Shown: piece by piece, positions 36,556 to 46,074 of the stretch | Numbering within the stretch: the stretch's first letter is position 1 | Layout: each line of letters begins with the position of its first letter | DNA from: an uncultured Fretibacterium sp. | GTDB lineage: Bacteria; Synergistota; Synergistia; Synergistales; Aminobacteriaceae | Assembly (NCBI GenBank): GCA_947168585.1 | Contig: CAMVMK010000005.1 | Location: 1-64,000 of the forward strand | Reading direction: 5' to 3' | Length of the DNA: 64,000 nt | Program-made: the position numbers and the translations under genes | The notes under the pieces: generated by a model | The model's input: only the letters and a program-made list of their open reading frames with translations | What the model was told of the DNA's origin: nothing | Databases searched by the model: none

Positions 36556-39054
36556 ATGTCTTATAAAGGAAAGGGGATTTTAACTATCATGAAACGAATT
36601 AATATATTCGTTTTGTTATGTATATTGATTTTAACTTTAACTTCGGGAGCGGCTTGGGCTGCTGTCGCAAGTTATAATAATAAATCATATAGTACTTTGC
36701 AGGAGGCGATTAACGATGCCCAAACTCATACTACAGCTAAAATTACACTTATAAATGATATTACTTTAACTGACACGCTTACAATAAGCGATGACTATGA
36801 TAACGCATTAACTATTGACTTAGACGGCTATGATATATCCTGCGGCAGTAGTGCTATACGCGCTTTATGGATTCATGCTGGGAATGTAACGATAACAGGT
36901 TCAGGAACTATATATGCAAAAGGGACAAGCGATAGCAGCAGTGTTATCCGCGTGGGTGCTGCGGCATCTACAAGCGCGGATTTTGCAAGCCTTATTATTG
37001 ATGAAGATGTAATTGTAAGCAGTGATAATTGCTACGGAATTGCCGTTTTTGGTAATAATCTTCCGGCTTCAGAGACAGATACGGCTGATTATTACGGGCA
37101 ATATTTAGAGATTAATGGTACAGTTGCAGTAACGGGCGGTGCTTCAGCAATTTCAGGCAACGGAACTTCAACTCTTTCAGCGAATCGTATTACAATCAAC
37201 GAAAATGCTGAAATCAGTGCTAAGTCAGATACAGGAATTTATCACCCTCAATCAGGCGATATTGTATTTTACGGCGGTACAATCTCCGGGCCTACAGCTC
37301 TCGAACTTAAAGGCGGTAACGCAATAGTTTACGGCGGTGATTTTGCTCCTACCGGAAACACAGCAGATAATAGCGAAAATAACAACGGTAGTTCTTCAAC
37401 AGGTTATGCTATCGCAGCAATCATTAATAATAATTACAAAGGCTCTGCTAACGTTACAATTCATGACGGAACATTTCGCGGCCTCGTTGACATCGCTGAA
37501 GATAGTGAAGAATCTGACGCAGAATATACGCCTACTGTAATAATCGCGGGCGGAACATTTACAAATTCGAGTTATCTTAACGAAGATTATCTTCCTGCAG
37601 GCTATGTTGCTGTTGAAGATACAAATTCATACTACACCGTTTACAGAGACACTACAATTACATCTCTTCCTACAGCCTCAGCAATAAGAGAGGGACTTTC
37701 TTTAGACAACAGCGTACTCTCCGGCGGTACAGTGAAAGCTGTAACAGATTTAGACGATACAACAAGCGTTGACGTTTCAGGAACATGGACATGGATAACG
37801 CCTGCAGTTAAGCCGAAAGTTTCTGACGATAACAAAACAAAATACGGAGTTATTTTCACTCCTGATAATAGTGAAGAAAACGCTAAAATTGTATCTGCCG
37901 AGATAACTATCAGAGTCAACCCTGCAAGCAGCGACACTTCGACAGGCTACGTCAAAGCAGTTTCAGTTGATTCTACAGGTGAACTTAAATATGACGTTCA
38001 GGGGAGCGTACCTCTCTCAACAATTTTGAACAATCCAAACGTTAATTTAGCAGACATCAAGAAAATTTCGATTAACAGTCAAGTATCTTCAATTACAAAT
38101 TCGGATTTATTGAAAGTTAATCTTGATACTCTTGATTTAAGCAGTGCTTCAGGATTATCATCAGGATCAACGCTTAATCTCAGCGGCGTTACAATCGGAA
38201 CTCTTACAATGTCAAGCGGTACTAAAGTAGGAACTTTGACGCTTTCAAGCACGAGCAAAGTCAGCCACATTAACGCAGGCGGCGCGCCTCTCACGACTGT
38301 AAATTTAGCGAGGAACACAACTATTGAAACGCTTAACCTTGAGGGTACAGGTGTAGGCACTCTCAACGCTTCGGGCTGTACAAACCTTAAAACGCTCAAC
38401 GCTTCGGCATGTTCAAACCTTGAGACTCTTGATGTTTCGGGATGCACAAGCCTTGAAACTCTTAACTCAAGTTATTCGGAATTAACGAGCATTAATCTCG
38501 AGGACTGCGACAGTCTTGAAACTCTTGACGTTTCCAACAATGCTTTATTGTTCCTTGACATCAGCGAACTCGACAGTTTAACGACAGGAAGCTGGAGCGG
38601 GCAGGAAAACTATAAATCTTTCAAATCTTACAAGCCCTCAGATAATCAAATTAATTTAGCAAGTTTCATTTTGGCATATGTAAGCAGCGCCACGAGCGCA
38701 GATATTGCCGCAAGAATTACAAGTGTCAAAGAATTTGACTCATCTGACAAAGAAGTCCAACAAGCCGAATATGACTCATCGACCGGCATAGCAACATTCG
38801 GAACGACTCCGACAGGCTATTTAGTTTATTATGTCAATGTTGATGATGTTACAGCTTCCGACTCCGAAGCTAATTTAGCCGCTAATGAAACTTCTATGGA
38901 CGTAACTTTGTATAACAACGAAGCAAGCGGTTCATCATCCGAACCTTCTGTGCTCGGTCCGAGCAACGCGGGCTGTAATTCGTTAGGAATTAGGAGCGTT
39001 CTCTTGTTCCTTGCAATGTTTATATTTGCCTGCGCGAAAACTAAACGCTTGTAA
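36556..39054 (+). CDS. Surface/secreted repeat protein with beta-helix and leucine-rich-like repeats and a GCN Synergist-CTERM-like sorting tail
   Basis: Signal peptide; LETLDVSGCTSLETLNSS..., LNLEGTGVGTLNASGCTNLKTLNASAC repeats; C-term SNAGCNSLGIRSVLLFLAMFIFACAKTKRL. Confidence 0.75.
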   Translation: MSYKGKGILTIMKRINIFVLLCILILTLTSGAAWAAVASYNNKSYSTLQEAINDAQTHTTAKITLINDITLTDTLTISDDYDNALTIDLDGYDISCGSSAIRALWIHAGNVTITGSGTIYAKGTSDSSSVIRVGAAASTSADFASLIIDEDVIVSSDNCYGIAVFGNNLPASETDTADYYGQYLEINGTVAVTGGASAISGNGTSTLSANRITINENAEISAKSDTGIYHPQSGDIVFYGGTISGPTALELKGGNAIVYGGDFAPTGNTADNSENNNGSSSTGYAIAAIINNNYKGSANVTIHDGTFRGLVDIAEDSEESDAEYTPTVIIAGGTFTNSSYLNEDYLPAGYVAVEDTNSYYTVYRDTTITSLPTASAIREGLSLDNSVLSGGTVKAVTDLDDTTSVDVSGTWTWITPAVKPKVSDDNKTKYGVIFTPDNSEENAKIVSAEITIRVNPASSDTSTGYVKAVSVDSTGELKYDVQGSVPLSTILNNPNVNLADIKKISINSQVSSITNSDLLKVNLDTLDLSSASGLSSGSTLNLSGVTIGTLTMSSGTKVGTLTLSSTSKVSHINAGGAPLTTVNLARNTTIETLNLEGTGVGTLNASGCTNLKTLNASACSNLETLDVSGCTSLETLNSSYSELTSINLEDCDSLETLDVSNNALLFLDISELDSLTTGSWSGQENYKSFKSYKPSDNQINLASFILAYVSSATSADIAARITSVKEFDSSDKEVQQAEYDSSTGIATFGTTPTGYLVYYVNVDDVTASDSEANLAANETSMDVTLYNNEASGSSSEPSVLGPSNAGCNSLGIRSVLLFLAMFIFACAKTKRL

Positions 39055-39071
39055 AAAATTTTGAAATTCTA

Positions 39072-39107
39072 AAAATCGTCTTGGCCTAAAAAGCCGGGCG
39101 ATTTTTT
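39072..39107 (+). terminator. Rho-independent terminator
   Basis: AAATCGTC-TTGGC-CTAAAAA-GCCGGGCGATTTTTTT. Confidence 0.75.
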
Positions 39108-39115
39108 TATTTATC

Positions 39116-40162
39116 ATGAAAAATTTTCCAATTCACGGGGCAAACCCTGAAAATTTATACCGGGCTTTTAATATTGAAATTCCTGAAAAAATTTTAGATT
39201 TCAGCACTAACACGAATATTTTTTCATGCCCGGATTTTGATTTAGACATAAAAAATTTAGTTTCAAATTATCCTGACCCGGACTGTAAAAAACTACGTGA
39301 AATAATTTCAAAACGCGAAAAAATTTCTCCCGAAAAAATTTTATTCACTAACGGAATTAACGAAGCAATTTTTTTACTCGCTGATTTATTTAGAGGAAGA
39401 CGCGCGGGAATTTTTCAGCCCTGTTATTTTGAATATTCACGGGCTTTTATTAAAGCTGAAAATATTTTTAATTGCCGCCCCTTTTTAAGGGGAGGTGTCG
39501 AACAATGTGAGACGGAGGGGTTACAACTATCACAAGCCGGAGATTTTGAAATTTTTATAATCGTAAATCCTAATAACCCGACAGGAATTTTTATAAAAAA
39601 TCTTGCGGATTTAATAAAGAAATTTCCTGAAACTATTTTTATAATTGACGAGGCTTATATAGATTTTTTGCTGAAAGACGAGCCGGAAAAATTATTAAAT
39701 TTTAAGAACGTAATTTTATTGCGCTCACTCACGAAATTTTTTCATTTAAGCGGCGCAAGAATAGGCTGCGTGATTGCGGACGAAAAAATTATAAAATCCC
39801 TGAAAAATTTTCAGCCGTCATGGAGCGTCAACGCCGTTGCTCAAGCCTTAGCCGTGAAATTTTTGAAAGATAGAAATTTTTATGAAACCTCGCGGAATTT
39901 TTATAAAATTAACACTCCTGAATTTATAAATAATTTGAGGTCATCGGGTTTTGAAGTTTCAGACTCGTCCGTAAATTTTTTCTTGATTAAAGTTGAAAAT
40001 GATTTAGAAGTCATAAAATTTTTATTAAAATCCGGGATTGTCGTCCGGCACACGAGAAATTTTCAAGGACTTGACGGAAATTTTATCCGCGTTGCCTCAA
40101 GATTTCCTGAAGAAAATAATTTTTTTATCGAGAAATTATTAAGTTTTAATGCTATACTCTAA
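39116..40162 (+). CDS. cobD: L-threonine-O-3-phosphate decarboxylase / HisC-like aminotransferase
   Basis: HGANPENLYRAFNIEIPEKILDFSTNTN; VNPNNPTGIF; IIDEAYIDFL; RSLTKFFHLSGARIGC. Confidence 0.85.
   Translation: MKNFPIHGANPENLYRAFNIEIPEKILDFSTNTNIFSCPDFDLDIKNLVSNYPDPDCKKLREIISKREKISPEKILFTNGINEAIFLLADLFRGRRAGIFQPCYFEYSRAFIKAENIFNCRPFLRGGVEQCETEGLQLSQAGDFEIFIIVNPNNPTGIFIKNLADLIKKFPETIFIIDEAYIDFLLKDEPEKLLNFKNVILLRSLTKFFHLSGARIGCVIADEKIIKSLKNFQPSWSVNAVAQALAVKFLKDRNFYETSRNFYKINTPEFINNLRSSGFEVSDSSVNFFLIKVENDLEVIKFLLKSGIVVRHTRNFQGLDGNFIRVASRFPEENNFFIEKLLSFNAIL
39475..39522 (+). repeat. Short palindromic repeat inserted in frame in the cobD-like ORF
   Basis: CCGCCCCTTTTTAAGGGGAGGTGTCGAAC...GACGGAGGGGTT, resembling dispersed ACCCCTCCGTC...GACACCTCCCCT repeats; GC-rich island in an AT-rich gene. 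Confidence 0.55.
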
Positions 40163-40165
40163 AAC

Positions 40166-41272
40166 ATGAAAAACAGAAACGAAATAATAATTAAAACAAG
40201 TCTTATAGGAATTTTAACGAACGTTCTTTTATCGGCGTTTAAGGCGGTTATCGGAATTATGTCAAATTCTATCGCCGTAATTTTGGACGCAGTGAATAAT
40301 CTTTCAGACGCAGTTTCTTCATTAATAACTATAATCGGAGCAAAACTCGCAGGAAGACAGCCCGATAAAAAACATCCGCTCGGTCATGGCCGTATAGAAT
40401 ATTTAAGCGCGCTGATTGTCGCCGGAATTGTTCTTTATGCCGGAATAACTTCGATCGTTGAATCCGTTAAAAAAATTATTTACCCTGAAACTCCCGACTA
40501 TAAAATAATTTCGCTGTTTATTATTGCCGTTGCTATCGCCGTGAAATTAATTTTAGGGAAATACGTAAAAACTCAAGGTGAAAAAGCAAATTCTTCTTCT
40601 TTAATTGCTTCCGGCTCTGACGCTACGTTTGACGCAATTTTATCGGCTTCAGTGCTTGGCTCTGCAATAATTTTTATGCTCACGGGAATTTCTTTAGAAG
40701 CTTATGTCGGCGCGGTGATTTCGCTTGTAATTATTAAATCCGGCGTAGAAATGATTACAGATACTCTTGATGACATTTTAGGCGTTAGGACTGACAAAGA
40801 ATTGACGGCGAAAGTTAAAAAACTCTTGACCGAAGAGCCCAATGTTCGAGGAGCTTACGATTTAGTTTTATATAATTACGGTCCTGATAAAAATTACGCT
40901 TCCGTACATCTTGAACTCCCCGACACTATGACAGTCCGCGAAGTCGATAAATTAACGCGCCGGGTTGAAGTAAAAATTTATCAAGAAACCGGCGTTATTC
41001 TTGCAGGTGTTGGGCTTTATTCCTACAACACAGGCGACAGCCAAGCCGCTGAAATTGAAAATAAAGTCCGTCAAACAGTTATGGCTCATGAATGGGTTAT
41101 TCAGCTTCACGGATTTTATCAAGAAAATAAAGAAATTCGTTTCGATGCCGTTTTTAGTTTTGATATTAATCCAAAAGACGGAATAAAAATTCTTTATGAC
41201 GAAATTAAAAATTTATATCCCGACTATAAAATAACAATCACGCCGGACGTAGATGTTTCAGCTTCGGATTAA
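40166..41272 (+). CDS. Cation diffusion facilitator family transporter
   Basis: SNSIAVILDAVNNLSDAVSSLITIIGAKLAGRQPDKKHPLGHGRIEYLSALIV. Confidence 0.95.
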   Translation: MKNRNEIIIKTSLIGILTNVLLSAFKAVIGIMSNSIAVILDAVNNLSDAVSSLITIIGAKLAGRQPDKKHPLGHGRIEYLSALIVAGIVLYAGITSIVESVKKIIYPETPDYKIISLFIIAVAIAVKLILGKYVKTQGEKANSSSLIASGSDATFDAILSASVLGSAIIFMLTGISLEAYVGAVISLVIIKSGVEMITDTLDDILGVRTDKELTAKVKKLLTEEPNVRGAYDLVLYNYGPDKNYASVHLELPDTMTVREVDKLTRRVEVKIYQETGVILAGVGLYSYNTGDSQAAEIENKVRQTVMAHEWVIQLHGFYQENKEIRFDAVFSFDINPKDGIKILYDEIKNLYPDYKITITPDVDVSASD

Positions 41273-42148
41273 GCCGCTTAAAAAATTTATATCGAGATTA
41301 TTTTTAATTAAATCTGCTATAGCGTCAAAGGCTTTCTCATCGGTTAAAAAATTTTCGCCGGTGAGATTTTTATTTGCGGACAAACTCAAAGAATCTTCAG
41401 CTTCAAGTAAAATATTTTTCGCAAAAGGCATGACACCGACAACTTTAACGCCCGTATAATTTTCTGTCCATTCGACAGCGGATTGAAATAAATTAATGTC
41501 GCCCCGAAATTTATTAAAAATTATTCCCTTAACTCTTTCTCGGTCTTGGCCTAAAAGTTCGAGAGTTCCAACGACTGAAGCAAGCGCACCGCCTCTGTCA
41601 ACGTCAGCGATTAAAATTACAGGCACGTCAGCTTCGCGTGCTATTCTCATGTTGACGATCTCGTGAGCGTTCAAATTAATTTCTGCCGGACTTCCTGCGC
41701 CTTCGATGATTACAGCTTCAAAATTTTTTTCGATAAAACTTAACGCTTCTCTTACGGCCTTAATGCCCTCGTTTTGAGTAAAATTTTCAAAGTAAAAATT
41801 TTTTTCTGCGGGGCGTTCAAATTTTTTTCCGTTTAATATTATCTCCGAAGATTTTTCGTGCTGAGGTTTTAATAAAATCGGGTTCATAAAAATTTCAGGC
41901 TCAAGACCTGCCGCCCTTGCTTGAAGAGCCTGAGCTAAACTCATCTCTAAATTATTTTGCGTTGTGTAAGAAATATTTGACATATTCTGCGACTTGAAAG
42001 GGCAGACTTTCAGATTAAAATCTCGTGAAAATAATCTGCATAAGCCCGTAACTAAAAAACTTTTTCCAGAGTCGCTTGATGTTCCTTGAATCATTATACC
42101 TTTCATAATAAATTTGTTATTATAATTATTAAAGTCAAGTTTAAGCAA
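41258..42148 (-). CDS. Cobyric acid synthase N-terminal (amidotransferase-less) domain protein
   Basis: MIQGTSSDSGKSFLVTGLCRLF...PFKSQNMS...AQALQARAAGLEPEIFMNPILLKP; ends after the EDSLSL region with no GATase domain. Confidence 0.85.
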   Translation of the reverse strand: MLKLDFNNYNNKFIMKGIMIQGTSSDSGKSFLVTGLCRLFSRDFNLKVCPFKSQNMSNISYTTQNNLEMSLAQALQARAAGLEPEIFMNPILLKPQHEKSSEIILNGKKFERPAEKNFYFENFTQNEGIKAVREALSFIEKNFEAVIIEGAGSPAEINLNAHEIVNMRIAREADVPVILIADVDRGGALASVVGTLELLGQDRERVKGIIFNKFRGDINLFQSAVEWTENYTGVKVVGVMPFAKNILLEAEDSLSLSANKNLTGENFLTDEKAFDAIADLIKNNLDINFLSGLIRS

Positions 42149-42232
42149 ATAAATAAAATCACGGTTTTATTTTTGTGAGTTTTCATAGATAATTTCACGC
42201 GGAAAATTATTAATAAAGGAGAAAAAAATTTA

Positions 42233-43249
42233 ATGACAAAAATTTTAATCGCGGCTTTAATGCTTCTCACAGCGTCATCGGCTTTTGCTCTTGAGAACGA
42301 TACGAGAGTTTTCAAAATTTACGATGATATTAAAGTCGAAAAAGCTCATTTTCATAACCGTTTCGGGATTGATTTAACGGGAGATTTATACATGCCCAAA
42401 GATTTTGATGCTTCTAAAAAATACGCGGCCATAGCGGTTGCAGGACCTTTCGGGGCAGTCAAAGAGCAGGTCTCGGGGCTTTACGCTCAGGAAATGGCTA
42501 AGGCAGGATTTGTCGCGCTTGCGTTCGATCCTTCATTCACGGGCGAGAGCGGCGGAGCAGTCAGAGATATTTCCTCACCCGAAGTTAACACGGAAGATTT
42601 TTCTGCGGCTGTAGATTTTCTTTCAACCCGTGATTTTGTTGATGCTGAAAAAATCGGAATTATAGGCGTTTGCGGCTGGGGCGGAATCGGTCTCAACGCT
42701 GCTGCGGCTGATACAAGAATTAAAGCAACCGTAGCTTCAACTATGTATAATATGTCGAGAGTAGCTGCTAACGGATATTTTGACGCTGACGACAGTCCCG
42801 AAAAAAGAATAGCTGCGCGCAAGGCTCTCAATGCCCAGAGAACTAAAGATTATAAGGCCGGAACTTACGCAAAAGCAGGCGGAGTTATTGACCCTCTTCC
42901 GGAAGACGCTCCGCAGTTTGTGAAAGATTATTACGCTTACTACAAAACTCCGAGAGGCTATCACAAAAATTCTGTAAACTCTAACGCAGGCTGGACAGTA
43001 ACATCTTCGCTTGCTATGATTAATATGCCTATGCTTGCATTTATCGGAGAAATTGAAAATCCTGTTTTAGTTGTTCACGGCGAAAAAGCACATTCGAGAT
43101 ATTTCAGTGAAGACGCTTTCAAAATGCTCAAAGGCGACAATAAAGAACTCGTTATCGTTCCCGGCGCGTCTCATGTAGATTTATATGACAACATGGAAAA
43201 AATTCCGTTTGAAAAAATAATTTCTTTCTTCAAAACGAATTTGAAATAA
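42233..43249 (+). CDS. Secreted alpha/beta hydrolase (dienelactone hydrolase-like)
   Basis: Signal peptide; GIIGVCGWGGIGLNAAAAD nucleophile elbow (here GVCGWGG); C-terminal PGASHVDLYD. Confidence 0.8.
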   Translation: MTKILIAALMLLTASSAFALENDTRVFKIYDDIKVEKAHFHNRFGIDLTGDLYMPKDFDASKKYAAIAVAGPFGAVKEQVSGLYAQEMAKAGFVALAFDPSFTGESGGAVRDISSPEVNTEDFSAAVDFLSTRDFVDAEKIGIIGVCGWGGIGLNAAAADTRIKATVASTMYNMSRVAANGYFDADDSPEKRIAARKALNAQRTKDYKAGTYAKAGGVIDPLPEDAPQFVKDYYAYYKTPRGYHKNSVNSNAGWTVTSSLAMINMPMLAFIGEIENPVLVVHGEKAHSRYFSEDAFKMLKGDNKELVIVPGASHVDLYDNMEKIPFEKIISFFKTNLK

Positions 43250-43264
43250 AAATCATGAATTTAA

Positions 43265-43293
43265 CCCCGTGTTCAGCACGGGGATTTTTTTTA
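43265..43293 (+). terminator. Rho-independent terminator
   Basis: CCCCGTG TTCAG CACGGGG ATTTTTTTT. Confidence 0.9.
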
Positions 43294-43337
43294 ATTTTTT
43301 GATTTCTTGTATAATATTGCAACAGGAGGTATTAAAC

Positions 43338-45048
43338 ATGGAATTAAAGAAAAATTTTTATTTTCCCTTACTTGCGTTTTTAATAATTTTCACAGCGTTA
43401 TTTGCCTGGCTTGGGTTTTATAATTGGCCGCACTCGGGCGATGATTTTAATTTTGCTACGAGGGTTTCGCAAACAGGTTTTTGGGAATTTCAAAAAGATT
43501 TTTTCCTGCATGATAACGGACGGCTTGCTAACGCCTTTTTTCTTAGTCTGTGTGTTTCTTTTCCGTTTATCTCTTCTTATAGATTTTGGGCTTTAATTAC
43601 AATTTTGACTTACGCTATTTGCGTTTGGATTTTTCTCGGAATTTTACCCCCCCCCCCACGAAATCTCACGAAAAAATAAAATCTTACTCACTGTAGTTAT
43701 CTCAGCTTCAACTCTCGCGTCTCTTTATTCACTTAGTGAAACACTATATTGGCTTGCCGGCTCGCCGTATCTTTGGTGCGTATCACTGCATATTCTCTCG
43801 ATGGCTTGGGCTGTGAAAGCTCTGCAAGGTTCAAAGTCTGCATTTTTAGCTTGTCTTATTGTTTTATTTATCAACGGTACTTTAATAGAATTACCATGTA
43901 TTTTTCAGGGCGTATTTGCATTTATTGCTATGATTTATTTTGCTTTCAAACGAGAGAAGAAAAGTGCTTTAATTTGTTGTTCGTTCTGGCTTGTCTCTAT
44001 AGCTGCGTTTTGTTTTTTATATTATGCTCCGAGTACTACCGCAAGGATGGCGAAACATATTCCGAATGATTTTCAAGTTTTTGCGTCTCACTTGAAACGG
44101 ACATTATTAATCGGCAGCATTCAGGGATTTTTGACTACAATAAAATTTTTTGCAACACCAATGACTTATGTCTTTTTAATGTTTCTGCCGTTAATTGCTA
44201 AAAAAATCCCCGTTAAAAATACAAAATTAAAAATTCGGCATGTCGTAATTATAATGTATTTAATCGCTGTTTTAATGCAGGCTGTTCACGGCTGGGGACT
44301 AAGCGGACGGCTTCCTGAACGCGGTGAAACTACAGCATTATTATGTATGGGTATAACTTGGTGCTGGCTGTTGGGACGCTTTTATCGCGGAAAACTCACA
44401 ACTTCAGAAAAATTCGCTGATTTCAGCAGAAAATTTCGTTATCCGGTTTTAATTCTTGCTTTATTAATCAGTTTTAACTTTTGGGAAGTTATAGAAAACT
44501 TAAAAATTGCTCCGGAATATAGAGCAGAGCAAGTTGCGCGGTATGAATATATTCTTGAGCAAAAGAAAGCCGGAGCAGAAAATATAACAGTAACTTTCTT
44601 TGAAAATAGGCCAAGACTTATATTAGGAGATTTATCAACAACGCCGGAATCGGGAAATTTTGCAAAATATTTCGGCATAAAAAGTATTTTGGCAATTCCT
44701 AAAGAATTAAGCGGTGATATCGAAGCTATTAACGAACTTTGGAAAGGCCGTTCAACGCCGTTAATTAAAATCGCAGAGGCAGGCAACACTGATTTTATAT
44801 ATGAATTAGGCTTAAAGAGCGAACCTTTTTTACAACATACTATAAACGCTCTTGGACATTTACCGCACGGGCTCGAAGTCAGTGCAGAGCAGGCTGAAAA
44901 ATGGCAGCGGATGGGAGCTAATTTAGGCGATGCACGCTGTATGTGGCCTTTAGCTCGGTTAATTTTCAATAGAGATAAATCTTTCAAGGGAATTGCTGAA
45001 GCTATTTATTGGGTCGTAAGATATCAGCTTGCAAATATGCGGCTTTAG
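43338..45048 (+). pseudogene. Polytopic membrane protein (DUF6056/GT-C-like), frameshifted at a C11 tract; probably phase-variable
   Basis: SD AGGAGGTATTAAACATG; ORF ends at 43679 just after C11 (43647-43657); the frame used by the 43801-45048 ORF is open from 43660 and reads EISRKNKILLTVVISAST..., joined if one C is lost. Confidence 0.75.
43647..43657 (+). repeat. Homopolymer C11 (simple sequence repeat)
   Basis: TTTTACCCCCCCCCCCACG. Confidence 0.95.
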
Positions 45049-45063
45049 GAGGCGGCTGAAATT

Positions 45064-45987
45064 TTGATTTCGATTTTATGTCCGTGCTACAACGAAGAGG
45101 CCGTTTTAGATTTATTTTTCGAGCGTATTTCTGCTGTAATTGCAAAAATTCCTGAAAAATTTGAATTTATTTGCGTCAATGACGGCAGTAAAGATAAAAC
45201 CCTCGAAATTTTGAAAAATCATGCTGAAAAAGATTCAAGAATTAAAGTCATAGATTTTTCCCGTAATTTCGGCAAAGAAGCTGCTTTGACCGCCGCTCTC
45301 GATTACTGCAAAGGCGATGCCGCTATACCTATTGATGTTGACTTGCAGCAGCCTCCGGAATTAATTTCAAAAATGATTGAAAAATGGCGCGAAGGCTATG
45401 AAGTTGTTGCAGCCCGGCGGGATCGTGCTACGGATTCTTGGCTGAAAAAAATCACTGCTTTAGCCTTTTATAAATTTCAAAATGCTACTTCAAGATATGA
45501 AATTCCTGCTAACGTCGGAGATTTTAGACTTATTGACAGAAAAGTCATAGATGCTCTTAAAAAAATGAAAGAATCTTTGAGATTTATGAAAGGACTTTTT
45601 GCTTGGGCAGGTTTTAGATCCTGCATAATTGATTACAAAGTAGAAAAGCGCATGGCAGGCGAATCTAAGTTCAATTTTTGGAATTTGGTACATTTTGCAA
45701 TAGACGGCTTAACATCGTTCAGCACTGCACCTTTGACGCTTTGGCTATACGTAGGGGGGGGTATCTCAATTTGCGCGTTTGTATACGGATTTTTTATTTT
45801 TATCAGGACTATTTTATTCGGAATTGAACTCCCAGGTTATGCGTCATTGCTTTGTTTGACGCTATTTTTCGGCGGTTCTCAAATGCTCGGCATCGGGATT
45901 TTAGGCGAATACGTCGGGCGGACTTATATCGAGAGTAAACAACGGCCTGTTTATATTATCCGTGAAATTTATGAATCGGAATCGTAA
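45064..45987 (+). CDS. GtrB/DPM1-like polyprenyl-phosphate glycosyltransferase, copy 1
   Basis: ISILCPCYNEEAVLDLFFERI; DVDLQQPPELI; two C-terminal TM; ILGEYVGRTYIESKQRPVYII. Confidence 0.93.
   Translation: MISILCPCYNEEAVLDLFFERISAVIAKIPEKFEFICVNDGSKDKTLEILKNHAEKDSRIKVIDFSRNFGKEAALTAALDYCKGDAAIPIDVDLQQPPELISKMIEKWREGYEVVAARRDRATDSWLKKITALAFYKFQNATSRYEIPANVGDFRLIDRKVIDALKKMKESLRFMKGLFAWAGFRSCIIDYKVEKRMAGESKFNFWNLVHFAIDGLTSFSTAPLTLWLYVGGGISICAFVYGFFIFIRTILFGIELPGYASLLCLTLFFGGSQMLGIGILGEYVGRTYIESKQRPVYIIREIYESES
45754..45761 (+). repeat. Homopolymer G8 within GtrB-like gene
   Basis: TACGTAGGGGGGGGTATCTC, encodes YVGGGIS. Confidence 0.9.
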
Positions 45988-46021
45988 GTAAATTTTTGTA
46001 ATAATTTTAGAAACTTTAACA

Positions 46022-46051
46022 GCCGTGCTCTCTGCAGCGCGGCTATTTTTA
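46022..46051 (+). terminator. Terminator after GtrB-like copy 1
   Basis: GCCGTGCT CTCTGC AGCGCGGC TATTTTTA. Confidence 0.75.
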
Positions 46052-46074
46052 TGCAGTAAAGAAGATGATAAAAA

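Noticed and set aside
36556-39054. Additional plus-strand ORFs (37139-37327, 37337-37540) as separate genes
   Set aside because: Out-of-frame ORFs fully within the large surface protein gene with no initiation signals.
43749-44069. Separate 106-aa ORF in the membrane GT gene
   Set aside because: Alternative-frame ORF inside the frameshifted gene; the 43801-45048 frame has the coherent membrane protein.
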